Shown here: one piece after another, positions 27,459 to 36,827 of the stretch | Layout: each line of letters opens with the position of its first letter | Numbering within the stretch: the stretch's first letter is position 1 | Source of the DNA: Limnohabitans sp. JirII-31 | GTDB taxonomy: Bacteria > Pseudomonadota > Gammaproteobacteria > Burkholderiales > Burkholderiaceae_C | Assembly: GCF_002778315.1 (NCBI RefSeq) | Contig: NZ_NESA01000006.1 | Span: 1-64,000 of the forward strand | Length of the DNA: 64,000 nt | Direction: 5' to 3' | Notes under the pieces: generated by a model | Told to the model about the DNA's origin: nothing | Databases searched by the model: none | Seen by the model: only the letters and a program-made list of their open reading frames with translations | Program-made: the position numbers and the translations under genes

Positions 27459-29434
27459 ACGTCAATCTCAATCGAATCGCCATGCAGTTCCATCAGCTCG
27501 CGGCGGGCGGCAGCTTCGCCTTTGCCCATGAGTTGGGTGATCAAACCTTCGGTCTGCAAAAAGTCCAGCACGCCCAGTTGCACTGGCATCAAACGGCGGG
27601 TGTCTGGGTTGAGGGTGGTGTCCCACAGTTGCTCGGCGCTCATTTCGCCCAAGCCCTTGAAGCGGCTGATGCTCCAGGAACCTTCGCGCACGCCGTCTTT
27701 GCGCAGCTTGTCCAAAATGGCGGTGAGCTCACCTTCGTCCAAGGCATACACCTTAGAGGCTGGTTTTTTACCTCGCGCGGGCGCATCGACGCGGAACAAG
27801 GGGGGGCGCGCCACGTACACATGGCCTGCTTCAATGAGCTTAGGGAAATGACGAAAGAACAGGGTGAGCAGCAGCACTTGAATGTGCGAGCCATCCACAT
27901 CTGCATCGCTCAAGATGCACACCTTGCCGTAGCGCAAGCCGCTCATATCGGGGCTGTCGTTGGGGCCGTGTGGGTCGACCCCGATGGCTACCGAAATGTC
28001 GTGAATTTCGTTGTTGGCAAACAAGCGGTCACGCTCGACCTCCCAGGTGTTGAGCACTTTGCCGCGCAGCGGCAGGATGGCTTGGTTTTCTTTGTTGCGA
28101 CCCATCTTGGCGCTGCCGCCGGCAGAGTCACCCTCGACCAAAAACACCTCGTTGTGGGCGATGTCTTTGCTTTCGCAGTCGGTCAGCTTGCCAGGCAGCA
28201 CGGCCACGCCTGAGCCTTTGCGTTTTTCAACTTTTTGCCCCGCCTTTTGGCGGCTTTGCGCCGCTTTGATAGCCAGCTCCGCGAGCTTTTTGCCGTACTC
28301 CACGTGCTGGTTGAGCCACAACTCCATGGTGGGACGCACATAGCTCGACACCAAGCGCACCGCATCGCGTGAGTTGAGGCGCTCTTTGATTTGGCCCTGG
28401 AACTGCGGGTCCAAGACTTTGGCGCTCAGGACATAGCTGGCACGGGCAAACACGTCTTCAGGCAACAACTTCACGCCTTTGGGCAGCAAGGCATGCAACT
28501 CAATGAAGCTCTTGACCGCCGTGAACAAACCATCGCGCAAACCGCTGTCATGCGTGCCGCCCGCGCTGGTGGGAATCAGGTTCACGTAGCTCTCGCGTAC
28601 AGGCTGGCCATCTTCGGTGAAAGCCACCGCCCAAGCAGCGCCCTCGCCTTCTGCAAAGCTGTCGTGGTTGCTGTCGGCGTAGCCATCGCCCTCGAACATG
28701 GGGATCACCAACTCACCGTTGAGCGACTGCATCAGATAGTCGCGCAAGCCACCTTTGTAGAGCCAGTTTTGGGTTTCTTTGCTTTTTTCGTTGGCCAGTG
28801 TCACGCTAACACCTGGCATCAACACGGCCTTGCTGCGCAGCAGATGAACCAACTCGTTCATCGGCAGCGCCGAGGATTCAAAGTATTTGGCGTCGGGCCA
28901 CACGCGCACCGAGGTACCCCATTTGCGATCCCCGGCTGCTTGGGGGCGCAGGGTCAAGGCTTCAATCACGTCGCCCGCAGAAAACACCAAGCGGGCCACT
29001 TGGCCTTCGCGGTACGACGTGACTTCCATGCGCTTGGCCAGTGCATTGGTCACGCTCACACCCACGCCGTGCAAGCCACCTGAAAAGCTGTAAGCGCCAC
29101 CCTGCCCTTTGTCAAACTTGCCACCCGCGTGCAGCCGGGTAAAAACCAGCTCAATGACTGGCGCTTTTTCCTCGGGGTGCATGCCAAAGGGAATGCCGCG
29201 ACCATCGTCATCGATCGTCACCGAACCGTCGGCGTGCAAGGTCACGCCAATTTTCTTGCCGTGCCCAGCCAGCGCCTCGTCAGCAGCGTTGTCCAGCACT
29301 TCTTGGATGATGTGCAGCGGGTTGTCGGTGCGGGTGTACATGCCCGGACGCTGCTTGACGGGTTCGAGTCCTTTGAGAACGCGAATTGAACCTTCGGAGT
29401 ACTGGGGCGGTGTAGTGGGTTGCTTGGTAGCCAT
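27455..29434 (-). CDS. parE: DNA topoisomerase IV subunit B
   Basis: 659 residues; the ATPase subunit partnering ParC. The GHKL ATPase motifs are [23 protein letters not shown] and [14 protein letters not shown], and the Toprim motifs are [14 protein letters not shown] and the DADVDGSHI segment. The length fits ParE (about 630-660) and not the longer GyrB of Gram-negatives. parE and parC overlap by four bases, which helps equal synthesis. The start is 37 bases from the divergent MFS gene. Confidence 0.96.
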   Translation of the reverse strand: MATKQPTTPPQYSEGSIRVLKGLEPVKQRPGMYTRTDNPLHIIQEVLDNAADEALAGHGKKIGVTLHADGSVTIDDDGRGIPFGMHPEEKAPVIELVFTRLHAGGKFDKGQGGAYSFSGGLHGVGVSVTNALAKRMEVTSYREGQVARLVFSAGDVIEALTLRPQAAGDRKWGTSVRVWPDAKYFESSALPMNELVHLLRSKAVLMPGVSVTLANEKSKETQNWLYKGGLRDYLMQSLNGELVIPMFEGDGYADSNHDSFAEGEGAAWAVAFTEDGQPVRESYVNLIPTSAGGTHDSGLRDGLFTAVKSFIELHALLPKGVKLLPEDVFARASYVLSAKVLDPQFQGQIKERLNSRDAVRLVSSYVRPTMELWLNQHVEYGKKLAELAIKAAQSRQKAGQKVEKRKGSGVAVLPGKLTDCESKDIAHNEVFLVEGDSAGGSAKMGRNKENQAILPLRGKVLNTWEVERDRLFANNEIHDISVAIGVDPHGPNDSPDMSGLRYGKVCILSDADVDGSHIQVLLLTLFFRHFPKLIEAGHVYVARPPLFRVDAPARGKKPASKVYALDEGELTAILDKLRKDGVREGSWSISRFKGLGEMSAEQLWDTTLNPDTRRLMPVQLGVLDFLQTEGLITQLMGKGEAAARRELMELHGDSIEIDV

Positions 29435-29471
29435 GGGCGGGCATTGTAGGTTTTAGTTAAAGTCGCTCTTT

Positions 29472-30695
29472 ATGACTCATTCATCTACCAAAACCCTGCC
29501 CATGTGGCAGGTGCTGATTTGCGGCGCAGCCATCGTGACCCTGTCCATGGGCGTACGCCATGGCTTTGGCTTGTGGTTGCAACCCATCACCCAGGCCCAA
29601 GACTGGACGCGTGAAAACTTTGCGTTCGCCATTGCCATCCAAAACCTCACCTGGGGCTTTGCGGGCATCTTCTCAGGCATGTTGGCCGATCGCTTTGGCG
29701 CGTTTCGCGTCATCGTGGTGTGTTCGGTGCTGTATGCGCTGGGTTTGGTCGGCATGGCCTACTCTGACACACCGGCCTTGTTCACGGCTTCAGCCGGTGT
29801 GTTGATTGGCATTGCCCAAGCCGGCACCACGTACGCGGTGATTTACGGCGTGATTGGCCGCAATGTGAGCGCTGAAAAACGCTCTTGGGCCATGGGGGTT
29901 GCGGCAGCGGCGGGCTCGTTTGGTCAGTTTTTGATGGTCCCCACCGAAGGCTTTTTGATCCAAACCTTTGGCTGGCAGCAGGCCTTGGTGATGCTGAGTT
30001 TGGCCGCCATCATGGTCATTCCGCTGGCATTTGGTCTGCGCGAACCTGGTTTTGCGGGCGGAGCAGCCCCCAAACGCGACCAAACCATCCTGCACGCCTT
30101 GCGCGAAGCGTTTGCTTACCCGAGCTTTCAACTGCTGATGGCGGGTTATTTCGTTTGCGGCTTCCAAGTAGTTTTCATTGGTGTGCACATGCCCAGTTAC
30201 CTGAAAGACAAGGGCTTGTCACCTGAAGTCGCCAGCATGGCGCTGGCACTGATTGGCTTGTTCAACGTGTTTGGCACCTACATCGCAGGCTCTCTGGGGC
30301 AGCGTTTGGCCAAACGCAAAATTTTGTCATTCATTTACTTTTCACGAGCCATTGCCATCAGCTTGTTTTTGTTGGCCCCGCTCACGCCGATGAGTGTGTA
30401 TGTCTTTGCGGCGGCCATGGGCTTGCTGTGGCTCTCAACCGTGCCACCGACCAACGCCGTGGTGGCGCAAATTTTTGGCGTGGCCCACTTGTCCATGTTG
30501 AGTGGTTTTGTCTTTTTCAGTCACCAGATCGGCAGCTTCATGGGGGTTTGGCTGGGCGGCTACCTGTATGACAAGACGGGGAGCTACGACATTGTTTGGT
30601 ACATCTCCATTGCGCTTGGGGTGTTTGCCGCGCTGATCAATTTGCCTGTGCGTGAAAACGCCATTGCGCGCGGGCACAAGGTGGCTGCTGCGTGA
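29472..30695 (+). CDS. MFS transporter (monocarboxylate/OFA-like)
   Basis: A 407-residue, 12-segment permease. The N-terminus VTLSMGVRHGFGLWLQPITQ and the motif-A loop SGMLADRFGAFRVIV resemble the oxalate/formate-antiporter and monocarboxylate-porter-like MFS proteins common in Burkholderiales. Substrate unknown. Its stop shares a base with the start of the next small gene (TGATG), so the two are coupled. Confidence 0.8.
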   Translation: MTHSSTKTLPMWQVLICGAAIVTLSMGVRHGFGLWLQPITQAQDWTRENFAFAIAIQNLTWGFAGIFSGMLADRFGAFRVIVVCSVLYALGLVGMAYSDTPALFTASAGVLIGIAQAGTTYAVIYGVIGRNVSAEKRSWAMGVAAAAGSFGQFLMVPTEGFLIQTFGWQQALVMLSLAAIMVIPLAFGLREPGFAGGAAPKRDQTILHALREAFAYPSFQLLMAGYFVCGFQVVFIGVHMPSYLKDKGLSPEVASMALALIGLFNVFGTYIAGSLGQRLAKRKILSFIYFSRAIAISLFLLAPLTPMSVYVFAAAMGLLWLSTVPPTNAVVAQIFGVAHLSMLSGFVFFSHQIGSFMGVWLGGYLYDKTGSYDIVWYISIALGVFAALINLPVRENAIARGHKVAAA

Positions 30696-30823
30696 TGAAG
30701 CCTTGGCTGCGTCAATTGCTGCTTGCAGTGGCATGTGCCCTGGTATTGCTGACCGTTTTGTCTTTGTACTTGCGCCCGGGTTTTGTGATGAACATGGCCA
30801 ACCAAGTGTGGGGATGCTTTTGA
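30695..30823 (+). CDS. 42-residue single-span membrane peptide
   Basis: A very short gene: ATG at 30695 overlaps the MFS stop by one base (TGATG), and its TGA at 30821-30823 is one base before the methyltransferase ATG. It reads MKPWLRQLLLAVACALVLLT, continues hydrophobic to VLSLYLRPGF, and ends NQVWGCF. This gives a positive N-terminus, one membrane helix (about 7-26) and a short outside tail. The exact fit between two real genes argues that it is translated. No function is known to me; it could modulate the transporter. Confidence 0.65.
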   Translation: MKPWLRQLLLAVACALVLLTVLSLYLRPGFVMNMANQVWGCF

Positions 30824-30824
30824 G

Positions 30825-31406
30825 ATGACGGCCCCTACCTCCACACACGGCACAGAGCCACCTTCGCTGTGGGTTCAGCGCTGGGCTCACCTGATCCCCC
30901 AAAACTCCACTGTCCTTGATGTGGCCTGTGGCCGAGGCCGGCACATGCGCTATTTGTCCCAGCAAGGACACGCGGTGGTGGGTGTCGACCGTGATGCGCA
31001 AGCCATCGCCGCGGTGGCGGACCTTGGAGAGGCGATCGAGGCAGATATTGAAAATGCGGCTTGGCCACTGCCCAACCGCCAGTTTGGTGCTGTCGTGGTG
31101 ACCAACTACCTGTGGCGCCCTGTGTGGCCAAGCATCTTGAGCAGCCTGGCACCAGGCGCCGTGCTGATTTATGAAACATTTGCGGCGGGTAATGAGACCG
31201 TGGGCAAACCTTCCCGCCCTGATTTTTTGTTGCAGCCCGGTGAACTGCTGTCACGTTGTGCTGGTTTACGCGTTGTAGCGTATGAAGACGGCTTTTTAAA
31301 CAGCCCTGAGCGCTTTGTGCAACGCATCGTGGCCGTGCAAACTTTGGCAACGCAACGTCTTGTGCAGCGCTTTCACCTGAGCCCGAGCCTGCACTCGCTA
31401 GAATGA
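30825..31406 (+). CDS. Class I SAM-dependent methyltransferase (TehB-like)
   Basis: A 193-residue protein with a Rossmann methyltransferase fold. Motif I is [15 protein letters not shown], motif II ends in VGVDRD, and motif IV is [10 protein letters not shown]. It belongs to the small TehB-like group; the substrate cannot be read from sequence. It is packed behind the MFS and membrane-peptide genes with one-base spacing, suggesting a three-gene unit. The next gene, dapA, starts 28 bases later and may be co-transcribed. Confidence 0.82.
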   Translation: MTAPTSTHGTEPPSLWVQRWAHLIPQNSTVLDVACGRGRHMRYLSQQGHAVVGVDRDAQAIAAVADLGEAIEADIENAAWPLPNRQFGAVVVTNYLWRPVWPSILSSLAPGAVLIYETFAAGNETVGKPSRPDFLLQPGELLSRCAGLRVVAYEDGFLNSPERFVQRIVAVQTLATQRLVQRFHLSPSLHSLE

Positions 31407-31434
31407 TTGTTTTATCTTGACCGAACCTGCGGAC

Positions 31435-32328
31435 ATGACACCCATCACCGGCAGCATCGTGGCTTTGACCACCCCCATGTTAGAAGACGGCAGCGTGGAT
31501 TACCCCACCCTGCGCAAGCTGATTGACTGGCACATTGCAGAAGGCACCGACTGCATTGGCGTGGTCGGCACCACCGGCGAATCGCCGACTGTCAATGTCG
31601 AGGAACATTGCGAAATCATCCGCGTTTCCGTCGAACAAGCTGCCAAACACACCGAGCGTCATGTCCCCATCATGGCGGGCTGTGGCGCCAACTCCACGGC
31701 TGAAGCCATCGAATTGGCCAAATTTGCCAAGGGTGTTGGCGCGGATTGCCAGTTGCAAGTGGTGCCCTACTACAACAAGCCGACCCAAGAGGGGCAATAC
31801 CTGCATTTCAAAGCGATTGCCGAAGCGGTTGATCTGCCTGTGGTGCTCTACAACGTGCCTGGCCGCAGTGTGGCTGATATGGCCCACGACACGGTGCTGC
31901 GCTTGACCCAAGTGCCGGGCATCGTCGGCATCAAAGAGGCAACCGGCAACGTTGAGCGCGCTCAATGGCTGATCCGTGACGTACCCAAAGGTTTTGCCGT
32001 CTATTCGGGTGACGACCCAACAGCGGTTGCCTTGATGCTGTGTGGTGGCCAAGGCAACATCAGTGTCACAGCAAACGTGGCACCCCGCTGGATGCATGAG
32101 CTGTGCATGGCAGCGATTTCCGGTGATGTGAAGCGCGCCATGGAAATTCAATTCAAGCTCATGCCGGTGCACAAGCATTTGTTCGTCGAAGCCAATCCAA
32201 TTCCCGTCAAATGGGCGATGCACCGCATGGGGCTGAGTGGCCCGACATTGCGTCTACCCATGACGCCGCTGACAACAGCCAACGAACCTGTGGTTGAAGG
32301 CGCATTGCGCGCTGCCGGTTTGATCTGA
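31435..32328 (+). CDS. dapA: 4-hydroxy-tetrahydrodipicolinate synthase
   Basis: A 297-residue lyase for the first committed step of lysine and meso-diaminopimelate synthesis, condensing pyruvate with aspartate semialdehyde. The Schiff-base Lys167 is in [10 protein letters not shown], Tyr139 in VVLYNVPGR, and the Thr pair in GVVGTTGES. The ATG at 31435 ([10 protein letters not shown]) is the family-typical start; a TTG six codons earlier is less likely. bamC follows after 23 bases, the same dapA-bamC pairing as in E. coli. Confidence 0.96.
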   Translation: MTPITGSIVALTTPMLEDGSVDYPTLRKLIDWHIAEGTDCIGVVGTTGESPTVNVEEHCEIIRVSVEQAAKHTERHVPIMAGCGANSTAEAIELAKFAKGVGADCQLQVVPYYNKPTQEGQYLHFKAIAEAVDLPVVLYNVPGRSVADMAHDTVLRLTQVPGIVGIKEATGNVERAQWLIRDVPKGFAVYSGDDPTAVALMLCGGQGNISVTANVAPRWMHELCMAAISGDVKRAMEIQFKLMPVHKHLFVEANPIPVKWAMHRMGLSGPTLRLPMTPLTTANEPVVEGALRAAGLI

Positions 32329-32351
32329 TCCTGACTAAGGCCATCTCTGTG

Positions 32352-33446
32352 ATGCATTCATCCTCTTTCATTCGCGCCTGCGTGGCATGTGCTATGACCG
32401 TCCTTGTGAGCGCTTGCGGCTCCGTGATGGACAACGACAAGGTCAATTACAAAACAGACGGTGTGGCCAAGATCGTTCCATTGGACATTCCGCCTGATTT
32501 GACCCAGTTGACGCGCGACACACGCTATGCAGTGCCTGGTGGCGTGGTCACGGCAAGCGGCATGGCCAGTCGCCCGGCAGCTATGGGCGTGGCCAGCACA
32601 GCGGCCAAGGAAGTCAATGATGTACGCATTGAACGTGACGGCAAACAGCGCTGGCTGGTGGTCAATCGCTCTGCCGATGAAGTCTGGCCTATCGTGCATG
32701 GCTTCTGGAAAGAAAACGGCTTCGAGTACGTCATTGACCAGCAGCAATTGGGTTTGCTTGAAACCGAATGGGCCGAGAACCGCGCCAAAATTCCGCAAGA
32801 CTTCATACGTCGAACATTGGGCAAAGTCTTGGATGGTCTGTATTCATCCGGCGAACGTGACAAATTTCGCACGCGTCTAGAGCGCAACAGCAACGGTGGC
32901 GTCGACATTTTCATCACACACCGTGGCATGAAAGAAGACTACGCAGACCAGATCAAGAGCACCACCATTTGGCAGCCACGCCCCAGTGACAGCGAATTGG
33001 AAGCCGAGTTTTTGACCCGCTTGATGGTGAAGTTAGGCGTATCTGGCAAACAAGCAACGACAGTTGTTGCCAACTCAAACACCGTCACTTCAAACACCAA
33101 CCTGGTGAGCAACGGCAACGTGCTGACCATGTCTGATTCGTTTGATGTGACTTGGCGACGCGTGGGTGTGGCACTGGATCGCACAGGCTTCACTGTAGAA
33201 GATCGGGACCGCACGCAAGGCACTTACTTTGTCCGTTACGTAGACACCACGACCAAGGAAGAAAAAGGCTTTTTCAGCAATCTCTTCAGTGGCACCAAAG
33301 CTGACACGGGACCTTTGAAGTACCGCGTGGTGGTACGCAGCGTCAATGGCAAGTCGGAGGTCAGCGTCCTCAATGCGGCCGGACAAGCTGAAAACTCTCC
33401 GATATCCCAACGTATCTTGAAGCTGGTTGCCGACGACTTGCGCTGA
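32352..33446 (+). CDS. bamC: Outer membrane assembly lipoprotein BamC (NlpB)
   Basis: A 364-residue lipoprotein of the BAM complex that inserts beta-barrels into the outer membrane. The lipobox LVSAC puts the lipidated Cys near 21. The unstructured N-terminal stretch with VPLDIPPDLTQL is the conserved part that binds BamD, followed by two helix-grip domains (about 95-210 and 255-364) joined by an Asn/Thr-rich linker. A GTG directly before the ATG is an alternative start. It follows dapA as in many proteobacteria. Confidence 0.92.
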   Translation: MHSSSFIRACVACAMTVLVSACGSVMDNDKVNYKTDGVAKIVPLDIPPDLTQLTRDTRYAVPGGVVTASGMASRPAAMGVASTAAKEVNDVRIERDGKQRWLVVNRSADEVWPIVHGFWKENGFEYVIDQQQLGLLETEWAENRAKIPQDFIRRTLGKVLDGLYSSGERDKFRTRLERNSNGGVDIFITHRGMKEDYADQIKSTTIWQPRPSDSELEAEFLTRLMVKLGVSGKQATTVVANSNTVTSNTNLVSNGNVLTMSDSFDVTWRRVGVALDRTGFTVEDRDRTQGTYFVRYVDTTTKEEKGFFSNLFSGTKADTGPLKYRVVVRSVNGKSEVSVLNAAGQAENSPISQRILKLVADDLR

Positions 33447-33471
33447 AGGCAAACGCAGATAGCTTTGCGCG

Positions 33472-34257
33472 ATGCTGCGCTTCAAAAGCCTGGGCAGTGG
33501 TAGCTCGGGCAATGCAACATTGGTGGAGGCAACACAAGGCATCCACACCACACGCCTGCTCATTGATTGCGGTCTACGGCTACGCGACTTAGAGGTACGA
33601 CTGCAAGAGGCAGGCACCGCGATGGCTGAGCTCGATGCCATATTTATCACGCACGAGCACGGCGACCACATTGGGTGCGCCCGCAGTCTGCTCAAACGTC
33701 ACCCAATCCCAATTTGGATGAGTCAAGGCTCATGGCTGGCGATTCGAGATCCCCATTGGCAAGCTCTTGAACCCTGGATTCGAATAGCTCGTGACAGCAC
33801 CACCCTAGAAATCCACAACCTACAACTCACGCCTTTCACAGTGCCACACGATGCCCGTGAGCCGTTGCAGTTGCGTTGCAGCAATGGCGATCGGCAATTG
33901 GGTGTGGTCACAGACCTGGGGCATGTCACCACACACGTGGTGCAAGCTCTGCAAAATAGCCATGCACTGGTCCTTGAAACCAACCACGACCCAGAGTTGC
34001 TGGAACGCTCCAACTACCCCCACTTTCTCAAACAACGTGTTGAGGGCGATTGGGGACATCTGGCCAACGAGGCATCTGCCTACTTATTGCGCCGCATCTC
34101 CCACGCGCAACTGACGCGGGTGGTGGCAGCACACCTGAGCGAACGCAACAACACGCCAGAGCTGGCACAACGGTGTTTGAGCGATGCACTGGGTTGCAAC
34201 CCAGATGACATTGAAGTGGCGACACCCAACACAGGAACACCGTGGTTCACCGTGTGA
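33472..34257 (+). CDS. MBL-fold metallohydrolase (YycJ/WalJ-like)
   Basis: A 261-residue metallo-beta-lactamase-fold protein. The metal-binding motif is THEHGDHIG (His61, His63, Asp65, His66), preceded by the SLGSGSSGNATLV strand that marks the YycJ-like group of putative 5'-3' exonucleases or phosphodiesterases. Further ligands are expected in VTDLGH and at His138 of AAHLS-type blocks near the C-terminus. Its substrate is unproven. It follows bamC by 25 bases and ends at a strong terminator, so dapA-bamC-MBL may be one transcript. Confidence 0.82.
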   Translation: MLRFKSLGSGSSGNATLVEATQGIHTTRLLIDCGLRLRDLEVRLQEAGTAMAELDAIFITHEHGDHIGCARSLLKRHPIPIWMSQGSWLAIRDPHWQALEPWIRIARDSTTLEIHNLQLTPFTVPHDAREPLQLRCSNGDRQLGVVTDLGHVTTHVVQALQNSHALVLETNHDPELLERSNYPHFLKQRVEGDWGHLANEASAYLLRRISHAQLTRVVAAHLSERNNTPELAQRCLSDALGCNPDDIEVATPNTGTPWFTV

Positions 34258-34267
34258 TGGCCCATGA

Positions 34268-34293
34268 AAAAAGCCACCCAAGGGTGGCTTTTT
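34268..34293. terminator. Bidirectional terminator after the MBL gene
   Basis: An 11-bp perfect stem (AAAAAGCCACC at 34268-34278, GGTGGCTTTTT at 34283-34293) with loop CAAG. A and T runs on both sides let it serve the MBL gene and the convergent small lipoprotein gene. Confidence 0.9.
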
Positions 34294-34313
34294 GAGTCAG
34301 CACAGTAAAAAAA

Positions 34314-34484
34314 TTACTTGCTGGCGGCTTCAGAAGCGGGTGCAGCAGGTGCAGATGCGTCAGCAGCAGGAGCCGAGGCCACTTCAGCAGGAGCAGCAGG
34401 AGCGGCAGCAGGAGCTTCTTTTTTACCGCAAGCGACGAGAGCAGCAGCAGCCAAGAGGGTCGCCAGCAGGAGCGATTTTTTCAT
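34314..34484 (-). CDS. Small Ala/Pro-rich lipoprotein (56 residues)
   Basis: A short gene with a clear export signal: MKKSLLLATLLAAAALVACG gives the lipobox LVAC with the lipidated Cys at 19, followed by KKEAP and about 33 residues made almost only of Ala, Pro, Ser and Glu. AGGA lies eight bases before the ATG. The mature part is a flexible low-complexity stalk of about 38 residues with no domain. A perfect 16-bp palindrome lies 28 bases upstream and a terminator follows the stop, so it is a self-contained unit. Function unknown. Confidence 0.75.
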   Translation of the reverse strand: MKKSLLLATLLAAAALVACGKKEAPAAAPAAPAEVASAPAADASAPAAPASEAASK

Positions 34485-34512
34485 GTCAATTTTCCTTTGA
34501 TAGGGATGAAAA

Positions 34513-34528
34513 CAATTTCTAGAAATTG
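34513..34528. promoter_or_regulatory. Perfect 16-bp palindrome upstream of the small lipoprotein gene
   Basis: CAATTTCTAGAAATTG equals its own reverse complement. It sits 28 bases before the lipoprotein start codon in a gap with no other gene, a fitting place for an operator bound by a dimeric regulator. No matching regulator is in the window. It could also be a chance AT-rich dyad. Confidence 0.4.
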
Positions 34529-34633
34529 CCGCAGTTCACACTGCGACCGAGCTGATGGACTCGAGCCCCTCCAACTCAGCAGGAAATTATAGGGTAAATC
34601 CCATGTGATCGACACGCTCTTGTCAGCTTCGTG

Positions 34634-35779
34634 TCATACGCGGTCTTTTTCAGTAATGGCGTGAAGCCACCCATCGTCACACCAATCCATCAGCAAACCC
34701 AAAGCCGCGGCGCTTGCCCCAGCTAAGTCTTGCGCAACCAGTTGCCTATCGTCGGCCAATCGCCGCATCAATACGGCATCCGCTCCTGAAGCACGCCAGC
34801 TCTCACCGTTCAAGAAGATGTGGTGCTTGTCGTACATCATGCGACTGCGACGGTCCAAACGAACGCGCTTGAGTTTGCGTGGTACGGCACTAGCTTCAAA
34901 CCACACGTTGGCTTTGGGCTCTGTCAGCAACTCACCCAAGGCACGCTCCAACGACAAGGGGTCTTTGAGCGCACGCTGAAGCGCAGTTTTAGCGAACTCG
35001 CGCAAGCCCTCTGGAATACAAGCAGGTCGTTGAACTGCAGGCTGGTCGGCATCTTTGTACAAGTCGTCTCCCAAAAATTCGTCAACAGACTCGCTCCCCC
35101 GGACCAACAACTCACGTGCCAACTCGCCCATCTGAGGGGCACGAAAACCAATGGAGTAAGTCATGCATTCGCCCTCGGCCACACCATCGTGGGCATATCT
35201 CGGTGGCAAATACAGCATGTCCCCGGGGTTGAGCACATACTCATGCTCAGGTTTGAAATGGGCCAGCACCTTGAGCGGCAAGTCGGGGCGTAGGGATAAA
35301 TCTTTTTGCCGCCCAATACGCCAACGACGCTGACCATGCGCCTGCAACAGAAACACGTCATAGCTGTCAAAGTGGGGCCCAACGCCTCCGCCATCGCTGG
35401 CGTAGCTGATCATCACATCATCCAAGCGTGCATCGGGCACGAAACGAAACTTCTGCATCAGATCGGCCACAGCGTCGTCGTGTAAATCCACGCCTTGAAC
35501 CAACAAGGTCCAGTCACGCTCGCTCAGCTTGGGAATAGCGCGACGCTTGAAAGGGCCGCGCTGCATTTGCCAAGCGCGCCGCCCATTGTTTTCTCCTTGC
35601 ACCAGGCGGGACTCCACGCCGTCCTGTGCAGCCAGATCGAACAGCTCGGCGCGGCTCAGAAAAGGGGAGAAATTGGGAATGGCTTGACGCACCAGCAAAG
35701 GTTTGCGTTGCCAATGGCGCTGCATGAATTCAGCGGGTGTCAAGCCGCCAAGTAGGGTTAAAGGGTGTTTCACATTCAT
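34634..35779 (-). CDS. roxA: Cupin/JmjC ribosomal oxygenase (L16 arginine 3-hydroxylase, RoxA/YcfD family)
   Basis: A 381-residue 2-oxoglutarate/Fe(II) oxygenase. The iron facial triad reads HFDSYD (His136, Asp138) and YAHDGV (His197), in a cupin-4 fold whose N-terminus has LTPAEFMQRHWQRKPLLV, typical of YcfD. E. coli YcfD hydroxylates an arginine of ribosomal protein L16. A C-terminal winged-helix/dimer part follows. The ATG at 35779 begins at the conserved MNVKHPLTLLGG. Its start is only 19 bases from the divergent slyD. Confidence 0.88.
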   Translation of the reverse strand: MNVKHPLTLLGGLTPAEFMQRHWQRKPLLVRQAIPNFSPFLSRAELFDLAAQDGVESRLVQGENNGRRAWQMQRGPFKRRAIPKLSERDWTLLVQGVDLHDDAVADLMQKFRFVPDARLDDVMISYASDGGGVGPHFDSYDVFLLQAHGQRRWRIGRQKDLSLRPDLPLKVLAHFKPEHEYVLNPGDMLYLPPRYAHDGVAEGECMTYSIGFRAPQMGELARELLVRGSESVDEFLGDDLYKDADQPAVQRPACIPEGLREFAKTALQRALKDPLSLERALGELLTEPKANVWFEASAVPRKLKRVRLDRRSRMMYDKHHIFLNGESWRASGADAVLMRRLADDRQLVAQDLAGASAAALGLLMDWCDDGWLHAITEKDRV

Positions 35780-35798
35780 CGTGCGACAATTTTGCCCT

Positions 35799-36323
35799 AT
35801 GGAAATTACCCAACACTGCGTGGTCGGCTTGACCTGGACCTTGAAAGACACCTTGGGCGAGGTGCTCGACGAATTGGACGAGCCCGTTGAGTTTTTGCTC
35901 GGCGGTGACGATTTGCTGCACAAAATCGAAGAGGCGCTGCAAGGTCACAGCGTGGGTGCGCTGATTGACTTACATCTTGAGCCTGAAGAGGCATTTGGTG
36001 ACTATGACGAAGAACGCGTGTTTTTAGAAGACCGCGCGCGTTTCCCGAAAGAGCTAGAAGAAGGCCACACGATTGAAGGTCACGCCCTGCCCGATGGCTG
36101 CAACCCCGACGCACCGCGCGATTTGCTCTACACCGTGACCGACATTTATCCTGAGCATGTGGTGCTTGACGGCAACCATCCACTGGCGGGCATTGCCATT
36201 CGCATTCACCTCGAAGTGAAGTCCGTGCGCGAAGCCTCTGACGAAGAAAAAGACCGTGGCACAGCTGGCACTGGTTTTTTCAAAATCGAACCGCAGGCGC
36301 CAGGCAGCAACCTGCTGCATTGA
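35799..36323 (+). CDS. slyD: FKBP-type peptidyl-prolyl isomerase, SlyD-like
   Basis: A 174-residue prolyl isomerase and chaperone. The FKBP half is split by an insert-in-flap domain, as in SlyD: the N-terminus MEITQHCVVGLTWTL, an acidic middle (EPEEAFGDYDEERV), and the signature DGNHPLAGIAIRIHL. The long His-rich metal-binding tail of E. coli SlyD is absent; the C-terminus is short and ends GSNLLH. The ATG at 35799 lies 19 bases from the divergent roxA start. One base separates its stop from the convergent dut stop. Confidence 0.92.
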   Translation: MEITQHCVVGLTWTLKDTLGEVLDELDEPVEFLLGGDDLLHKIEEALQGHSVGALIDLHLEPEEAFGDYDEERVFLEDRARFPKELEEGHTIEGHALPDGCNPDAPRDLLYTVTDIYPEHVVLDGNHPLAGIAIRIHLEVKSVREASDEEKDRGTAGTGFFKIEPQAPGSNLLH

Positions 36324-36324
36324 T

Positions 36325-36774
36325 TTAATTTTTACCGGTGGACCCGTAACCACCTTCGCCGCGCTCACTGGGTGCGGCGAACTCATGGACCACGTTGAAT
36401 TGCGCCTGCACCACCGGCACGATCACCAACTGAGCCAATCGCTCCATCGGCTCCAGCGTGAAAGCCACATCGCTGCGATTCCAGGCACTGACCATCAATT
36501 GGCCTTGGTAGTCGCTGTCGATGAGCCCCACCAAATTGCCCAACACAATGCCGTGCTTGTGACCTAGACCTGAGCGCGGCAAGATCAAAGCGGCATATGC
36601 GGGGTCTGCCAAATGGATCGCGATGCCTGTAGGCACCAGTTGCCAGGCGTTGGGCACCAGTGTCAACGGCGCATCCAAGCAGGCCCGCAAATCCAGTCCG
36701 GCACTGCCAGGTGTGGCGTACTGAGGCAGTTGGTCTGCCATGCGGGGATCCAAAATTTTGACATCGAGTTTCAT
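36325..36774 (-). CDS. dut: dUTP diphosphatase
   Basis: 149 residues, a trimeric dUTPase that hydrolyses dUTP to dUMP and keeps uracil out of DNA. The five family motifs are present: [41 protein letters not shown] and [11 protein letters not shown] at the C-terminus. It lies 53 bases after coaBC on the same strand, the same coaBC-dut pairing as in E. coli, so both are probably co-transcribed. Confidence 0.97.
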   Translation of the reverse strand: MKLDVKILDPRMADQLPQYATPGSAGLDLRACLDAPLTLVPNAWQLVPTGIAIHLADPAYAALILPRSGLGHKHGIVLGNLVGLIDSDYQGQLMVSAWNRSDVAFTLEPMERLAQLVIVPVVQAQFNVVHEFAAPSERGEGGYGSTGKN

Positions 36775-36827
36775 AGATTCAAGTTCAAGGTGAGGCGCGG
36801 ACTTGCCGCATCGGAAAAGAAAAAGAT

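Noticed and set aside
34621-34636. TGTCA repeated at an 11-base distance, resembling a Pho box
   Set aside because: It overlaps the 3' end and stop of roxA and is not placed upstream of any phosphate-related gene in a suitable direction.
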